The notes beneath the pieces are model-generated. The model searched no databases, was not told the origin of the DNA, and worked only from the letters and a program-made list of their open reading frames with translations. This document shows, one piece after another, positions 57,779-64,000 of a stretch of DNA of 64,000 bases. The position numbers were made by a program, and so were the translations under genes. The number at the start of each line of letters is the position of its first letter. Positions within the stretch are counted from its first letter, which is position 1. The stretch spans positions 310,001-374,000 of the forward strand of contig JADNYV010000010.1 in NCBI GenBank assembly GCA_015501055.1. Reading direction: 5' to 3'. Origin of the DNA: Mucidula mucida (Eukaryota; Basidiomycota; Agaricomycetes; Agaricales; Physalacriaceae).

Positions 57779-60190
57779 CTACTCGAATGACAAGTAGCTC
57801 GTTCTATCAAGCTGTATCTCCGGAAGAGAATACGTGTCCTTTTGTCGGCTGTTCAACGAGTCTGTCTCAAACGGGTCATCGGCCTTCTCCTGGGTCTCAT
57901 CATATTCCGCCACATCCAAATTTACGTGCAGTCCATCAGTCCGGTACCTGTAAGCGTGAACGATTGGGCCACAAGTCTCGAACAGGTAAAACATTGATAT
58001 CACTCACCTGAGAGGGAAATCTTGCTTGAATCCGGAAGCAAGCAGATCGGGTATACGTGAATTCTTCATCAGTAGCGCAGTTTCCGTGAACCTGGCCTGC
58101 CGATGAGGTTGGCCCGAAGGTGTATCCGAATGTGTACCCAAAAGCATAAACGCGAGACAGAACAGTATCAGACTGCAAATCACAGTCACCACTGATTTCC
58201 ACCACACAATTTCCAATCTCGCTAGGGTTTTCGTGGTCGTAAACTCGGCAGAGTTGGAGGCTAAGGTCAACCGAAGAGAGCTGCCGTTATTACACTGCTC
58301 GTAAGATGTGCCAAATTGAAACGCCGAGTCGCATTGTTGCCACACATTCCAGAGATAACTCGCCGTCAGATTACCCAATGCATCTTCAAACTCATTGAGA
58401 TGCACGGTGGAACTGATGATGCTCGTGAGCACACCCTGCATGTAGCCAGCGTCTTGATAATAGGGAAGAGCATCGTTACGACGGGGACTTGAACATATAG
58501 CTGGTACAAGCATGTTCAAAAGCTCGCGGGCGAGAAAGTCGTAGCTGTCCTGGGGATTCTGCCAGGAGAATGTCGACCATTCATGCGGAGGCGGAGTCCC
58601 AAGCGCGATTTCTGTGTCCTTTGCAGACAACAAACCGCTCTTGGTAAGATTGAGCGATCTGGTGGACGTCTCGAGTGAGCATCCGATGACCTGCGTATAG
58701 AGGGTCCTGACACAGTCGGCTATGTCGGCAGCTTCAAGTCGATGTAAGCAGCTCAAACCGAACGAGGGGGGGTCCGAGTACAAGCAACTCGAGGCGCAAG
58801 GTCCCATTATGGCCGTACTATTGTGGATCTTGCCAGGGGAACCCAACGAGTCCACAACGAGGTCTTCATAACGCCTAGACACGAGGGCGAAAACAAACTG
58901 GTTGGCTACCCCCGTCTTTGGCATACTACCCCAAGAGTCCTTGTTCGAGTAGGATCGATTCTGAACACCCCACGGTTGCAAAAAGACTCGCATGGAACCC
59001 GCTGAGTTCTGGTCAGTAACTAATAAGAACATGAAGAAGGCACTGACTATCGTTGCCAGTGAGCAAATCCCAGTAGTTAGAGAAGCTCAAGTCCCGCGCG
59101 CCATTACCGTACCAATCTTCACTCCAATAAGGGGGACGGGGCATGGAAACGTTGACCCAAATGTCACTACCATCGCCACGCTCGAAGTCATGCTGCATCG
59201 CATATCCATGAAAATCAGAGTGATCTTCTTGTCCAGCCAAATGATCATCCCCAACCACCCAAGGGAAGATTACTCTTTCACCAAGATTGTTGTATTCCGG
59301 TCACCCAGCACTTCCCACAGGGCGCAAAGTCAACGACACGGTTGCATCCTCTACCTGAGCACACTTCAGTTGGAGTTCTGTAGCGTTCACTCTGACTGCA
59401 TCATAATCTTCATCGGAATTTGGATATACGGTGTCGTGGAGAACTCTGTGGGAAGCCATTGAATGCACGTTAGCGGATGAAAATTCGTGACAACTCACTT
59501 CCCTTGAAGGCCGGGACGCTGCAGAGTATTGTTGACATCGGACAACAGCATATTGACCCTAGAAGTCTACGCTGAATCGGTTAAAGAGAGACGTAGAAAA
59601 AAGGTATAGGTAACATACCTGCCACAGGGAGAGATAGTTGCCTGGATTCTCGTCTGCGCATGAATGACTCTTATGATCCGCATGTACCAACGCTGGAAAC
59701 TTGAAAGCATCTATATGACTCGCTGCAGCTCCAGACACATTCGTAATGAAGGTTTCAGAGTATGTGCCAACACCTGTTCGATGAAAGATCAATTCCGTTG
59801 GGCAACGTTTCCCCTTGGTCGCTCACCAAGCACGCTAGACGAAGTAACCTTTAACACCTCCCCGGCAACGAAGTATAAAGGAATGCCGATGCATACGGCT
59901 ATTGACGCTTTTCGGAATTCCTTCAGGTTATAGTATGCGTTGGAGAACGACGAGCCTAAACCAGTCCAAGCATAAAGACGAAAATCCAGATCCTGCAGGG
60001 TTTTGGCTAAAGGAGATCGTAAGGCTTCACCGTCGTTATGGGGACGACCAACGTACGATGTCGAATAGCAGAATCGATGGCGACGGAGCTGGAAAGCAGG
60101 TATAAGAGAAGTATGCTTGCTGTGAAGAATGTTTGGAATGTGACGGATATGGCACTATTGACCGTGCTAATCTGTTGCATTAGTCAGTAG
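57779..60190 (-). CDS. large membrane glycoprotein, agaric-type, unknown function
   Basis: Multi-exon membrane protein. The main frame 58004-59032 encodes a Cys- and Asn-rich extracellular-looking domain (several NxS/T sites, FSWQNPQDSYDFLARELLNMLVP), then one strong helix WWKSVVTVICSLILFCLAFMLLG and a cytosolic tail that continues through a GTGAGT...ACAG intron into 57779-57961 (RYRTDGLHVNLDVAEYDE...). Upstream exons: 59013-59258 (SMPRPPYWSEDWYGNGARDLSFSNYWDLL), near 59310-59450 (VRVNATELQLKCAQVEDATVSLTLR), near 59640-59790 and near 59830-60190, where GIPLYFVAGEVLKV and FQTFFTASILLLYLLSSSVAID form N-terminal helices. This helix, Cys-rich ectodomain, helix plan matches an unnamed agaric family. 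Exact exons and start are uncertain. Confidence 0.55.
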
Positions 60191-62505
60191 TAATCACTGT
60201 GAATTGGAAAGCGACCTACGCGCTCCAGTGCTACAGGAACGTTGCGTTCCCAATGGCGAACCGAAACGAACATGATGAAGAGGTTGATCGTAAGTAAAAG
60301 ACAGTGAAGACCATGGATGACTAGCAATTTCGAAGAAATTTTACGACGACGATGTGGTAGGCGGACCCGCCTCCGAAGTAATCCGACCTGGGATTCGTGA
60401 TCGTCGGGCCTGGCGAGTAGACATTCAAGAAGAAATGGTAGAGAAAAGAGGCGAAACAACGTACTGAATGTCCTGCGGATCGGTGGAGTCCATGGATATC
60501 GCGTCTAACAACGAAGAGGAAGACCTTGTGGCGCCTTATTAAACCTCCCCATATGCATACCTTGGCAAAATGCTCAAGCACTAATTGACCGTGATGATGG
60601 GTTTCACAATTGAATTGACTTGACAGGTCATCGAAGTTCTCTTCTTCAGTTCTGGGTAGGAAGACACACATTGTGGGTCCAAGGGTAGAACCGAGATACG
60701 ACTACGATCTCTGTAAGACCTCAGGCTTGAACGTGGATCTACAAACATGCGGCAGGAGATTTTTCAGGAATCTGAGTCAATGCACAGTACTGAGAAACTA
60801 AAAGCTTACATTTTAGCAAATGTTTGACCACGAGGGAAACGATATCGATGAATGATGATCGAGATCAAAACACACACACATCTTCCCCGTCTGCCGCTAT
60901 TCGCTTTCTCGGCGCTTTCTACTGATAAATGCTAACATCCCATCCGTTTCGAAGGAGTTAGGCGAGGACAGCTGATCAGACGGAGAAAAGGTATAAACTT
61001 TCACGATCTTTGATAGAGCGAATGAAAGCATACTTGATTGTCGTTCCACAAATATGCCAAAAAGTCCGCCTTGAGTCTAATTCGCATGTTGTCCCCGAAC
61101 GCAGTCCTTGGACTATTGGAGCTCAACAAGGAGCTCGACAATAACTAACTCGACCTTCCTAGTAAGCCGGAGTGCCAACGGGCTCCGCCTCACGCCGAAC
61201 AAAGAGTTGGATGAGGTCGAGAGTAGTACGTCGGTCCCATCGAGAACAGGCGACACATTGTACGTTTATCATGATCATCGATCCGACTTCTCCTTCAGCT
61301 CATTTCGAAGCTAGCAGGCGCTAGTGCCGCTATTTTATCCGTATGTGGAGTCGGTCAAGATTAAAGGACACGAACTATTGGCATCTTGATCTCTACGAGG
61401 ATATAGAGCAACATCACGATAAATGGCAATACACTTGGTAACGCCGTGAGGACACCAACTGTGATTTGGAGATAAGAAAAACAACTGATAGACGGGAACA
61501 CGTACCCTTCTGTAAACTTGGGTGTAAGGACGCGGTATCTTTTGAGTCTCCCGGAGAGGTTGTCTCATCATCCGACCATGCGTCGGCGGCAATGGGCCAC
61601 TGGACTATAGCGGACGAATGGAGACTTAAACGCAGTTTGACCATTTCCATGGCTTTTACAAAGTATGGACGAGGAGTTTTGAATCCACCATGTTGATGCG
61701 AGTGTACTTGCGTTCCTCCCTTCAAGACTGGCTGATGTATTCATTCTCTTTGTCGTCGTCGATTGCGTGCATATAGCGGAATCGGAGGAAGATTGTAATC
61801 ATCGCTGGGAAATTGTCAGCGGGAGGAAGACGTGCAATAACAGATAATCGGCACCATTTCCTCGCAGATCTCCATAACACAAGCTGAGCGGAATACGCTA
61901 TACCTGCCCTCTTTTCAGTGCCTCTACAAGGCGTTTCAGTCGCCCCGAGTCTGGTCTCCGTACGACGGCAACAGTCCGACGATACCCTCAGTGCTTTCTG
62001 CACTCATTGTTGCTACAACAGATCGATTTGTAACTTGAATAATCCTGATAAGTTTCGGGATACTGTCCGCATGATTAACGCGTTTTAGGACACAGTCCAG
62101 AAGAACGAGCAGATAATGAGTGATGCAGAGAGTATAAACGCAAGGGCAATTTCGGTGGTCGTGGTCGGGAATAAGAGGCACTGGCGATCGAAGTCGGAAC
62201 GCGACGCGGCAACTCTTACTTGATGGCTCAAGTTGGTATACATACTTCTTGAGCTTGCTTAGTACCATGGAATTGAGACAATCGCCCAGTAATCCTATCT
62301 TAGAAAATGGCAAGTATCTACTGTAATACTTATTCTCATCGCGCGGGGCCTCGCGAGGAAATGGCTTCAGACACATCGACAGGCATGAACGGTCAAATAA
62401 CGTTTCAATTTTCAGGACTGGTCTATAGACATATACATTACAGTTCACATCACAGGTCGTAGCTCTTAGACGAAGAGTTGTCACAGATTGTATCACATCA
62501 AGGAG
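60191..62505. other. unresolved region with membrane-helix fragments
   Basis: 2.3 kb. Minus-strand frames contain hydrophobic stretches, such as LLTINLFIMFVSV near 60260-60310 and ITVGVLTALPSVLPFIVMLLYILVEI near 61380-61460, each next to plausible splice sites. This suggests one or two further membrane-protein genes or remnants. I could not join them into a model. No other element recognised. Confidence 0.35.
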
Positions 62506-64000
62506 TCAGTTGAGATGCCCAGTACGAATTAACGAGACAGCCTCCGGGCTCCTTGGCGCGAAAGAAATCTTGAATGGTTCGGCATGACTGCAAAAAGTCA
62601 ACGTTCATCCGCATGCCATGGAAGACAGTCCAGGAAACCACGTACCAAAGCAACCCAGAGCTATACTTGCAGACGGCGGGATGGGTGTACCGTCTTTGTC
62701 CACGTAAACCGACACATCAAACACCGACACGATTGAAGCTATAGTAATCCAGATCGACGCTTCTGCCATTGCCTGACCAGCACAGATGCGCCGCCCAAAT
62801 CCAAAGGCTTCATTCGGATGTGGAATATCCGGATTGAGGCGCCCGTCTTTGAGGAACCGCTCTGGATCGAACTTGTCCGTACGAGGCCCATATACTGCTT
62901 CGTCCCGCAACATGGCCCTGGGAAGTTTCATGAGCCAGAGTGAACGCGGCGCAAAGAGACAACAACAGTACCAAGAATTTCCAACAATGATAGCGTCCTT
63001 GGGAATATAGAATCCGTTGTACTCATCATCCCTTGTGACGCTGTGCGGTACGGCTAGGTGATGCTCAATTTGTATAAGCCGAAATAGATCTCAAGGCGAG
63101 AACTTACCCAAGGGAGTAACTGGTCTCCATCGAAGCACCTCACACAAAATAGCGTCAATATAGGGGACCTGGTGGTAATCCGAGAAATCCGGTAGACGAT
63201 CAGATCCAATAGCTTCGGTTACGGCTTTCTGGGCCTTTTTGAGGACATCTGGGTTTTCTATCATTGCCAACAAGAATGTGCGCAAGGCGGAGACCGTCTA
63301 TCATGGGTATTAGATGTGCAGATGAGTGCAACAAACTGCTTACTGTATCCGCGCCAGCTGGATAGATGTTACAAGGTCGTATATAATCCTCATGATTCGA
63401 AAAACTTCTAACTCACCACCATACATAGTTCCTAGTGTGTTACGCAGAACATCTCTTACATGTTCTGAGTCAGAGCCTCCATCTTCTTGAATCTCGCTAA
63501 GCCTCTTCGACGCGACGGAGTCACGGGCGGTCCCTTGAGCCTGCAAGTCGAACGAGTCCTAAGAGCAGAGTTTTCCGTAGAAGAACCGTTGGCTCACCAG
63601 AGCATCCTCGGTAAATTTTAGCGATACATCTGGCATAACGGAGACAGAACGGCGCCACTCTTTGGCTTTCTTCTTGAAGCCCGCCCCAGGAAACCAATCC
63701 GGCAGATATCTAAGTGATGGGATGGAATCGACCAGGAAAGCACCCGCGTTTCCAGTCGCTGCCATTGCCTGCATCGTTCTCTCGGAGACACGTACATAGT
63801 AGTCATCGGCGCTTTGAACATCGATACCATATGTGAACATGAGAATGACCTTGCCCGCCATCCTATCGTTACATGAGCTCCCAGACTTCAAAGATTATTG
63901 AGGCCGTACAGACGAATGTGATCCGAAAAGTCATCTGGATCATCCATGAGGGTTTGTAGGAGAAAACGAGCACCGCGGAGTTCGAGGGGCTGGTATCTTT
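62506..64000 (-). CDS. cytochrome P450 (CypX-type), 3' part
   Basis: Haem monooxygenase, ER-bound type, running off the right edge so the N-terminal anchor and first part are missing. Visible: the I-helix-side block ADTVSALRTFLLAMIENPDVLKKAQ, the ExxR helix EVLRWRPVTPLG near 63120, PHSVTRDDEYNGFYIPKDAIIVGNSW, PERFLKDGRL, and the haem loop FGFGRRICAGQAMAEAS near 62790-62820 with the Cys ligand. Upstream: MAGKVILMFTYGIDVQSADDYY...IPSLRYLPDWFPGAGFKKKAKEWR. The last exon 62506-62587 encodes HAEPFKISFAPRSPEAVSLIRTG. The intron before it fits phase only with donor GTGGTT at 62644; the stronger GTACGT six bases upstream would shift frame. The pattern resembles the O-methylsterigmatocystin-oxidoreductase-like P450s common in agarics; substrate unknown. 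Confidence 0.88.

Overview
This window is nuclear DNA from a filamentous basidiomycete, most likely an agaricomycete. Nearly every gene is broken by GT-AG introns of about 45-65 nt. The families present (DUF6534 membrane proteins, an Ett1/Nro1-like protein, CypX-type P450, fungal Trk, BAHD acyltransferase, agaric-type transposons) fit that lineage. Genes lie on both strands. I built the exon models by hand and accepted them when the reading-frame arithmetic closed. Names rest on motifs I recognise, not on searches.

Layout. 0-6.4 kb: decayed DNA with a diverged direct repeat pair and one Myb-type regulator (3.3-4.2 kb). 6.4-12.3 kb: ordinary genes for a Nudix hydrolase (+), a WDR5/Swd3-like WD40 protein (-), a BAHD acyltransferase (-) and a Vps68-like membrane protein (-). 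12.5-15.2 kb: a hypothetical protein and a DUF6534 membrane protein, both minus strand. 15.77-22.45 kb: a complete 6.7-kb DNA transposon with 35-bp perfect terminal inverted repeats, an 8-bp target duplication and one giant gene that joins a Ulp1-like protease domain to a transposase. 22.67-26.82 kb: a second transposon with ~140-bp inverted repeats, an intact DD34E transposase and an antisense passenger gene; its left repeat is split by a 354-bp MITE. Another MITE follows (26.9-27.2 kb), then a LINE 3' fragment (28.9-29.8 kb) and a minisatellite. 31.7-46.5 kb: a conserved block with an Ett1/Nro1-like gene, a multispanning membrane protein, a mitochondrial citrate-type carrier, a dead protein kinase, a 19-exon Trk potassium transporter and a DUF7770-like protein. 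48-64 kb: an accessory-looking region with an SDR reductase, a type II membrane glycosyltransferase, a second DUF6534 gene, an NT-C2 domain protein, a large membrane glycoprotein and the 3' part of a cytochrome P450 that runs off the right edge.

What stands out: (1) the 6.7-kb Ulp1-transposase element, whose superfamily I cannot settle; (2) the nested and adjacent transposon cluster beside it, which can be ordered in time; (3) a kinase gene whose catalytic loop is destroyed while its flanks and introns stay readable; (4) microexons of 8, 9, 15 and 20 nt in housekeeping and membrane genes; (5) at least seven single-base losses that break otherwise good genes. Most sit in short runs of one base, so assembly indels must be excluded before any of those genes is called dead. 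No tRNA, rRNA or CRISPR array was recognised.
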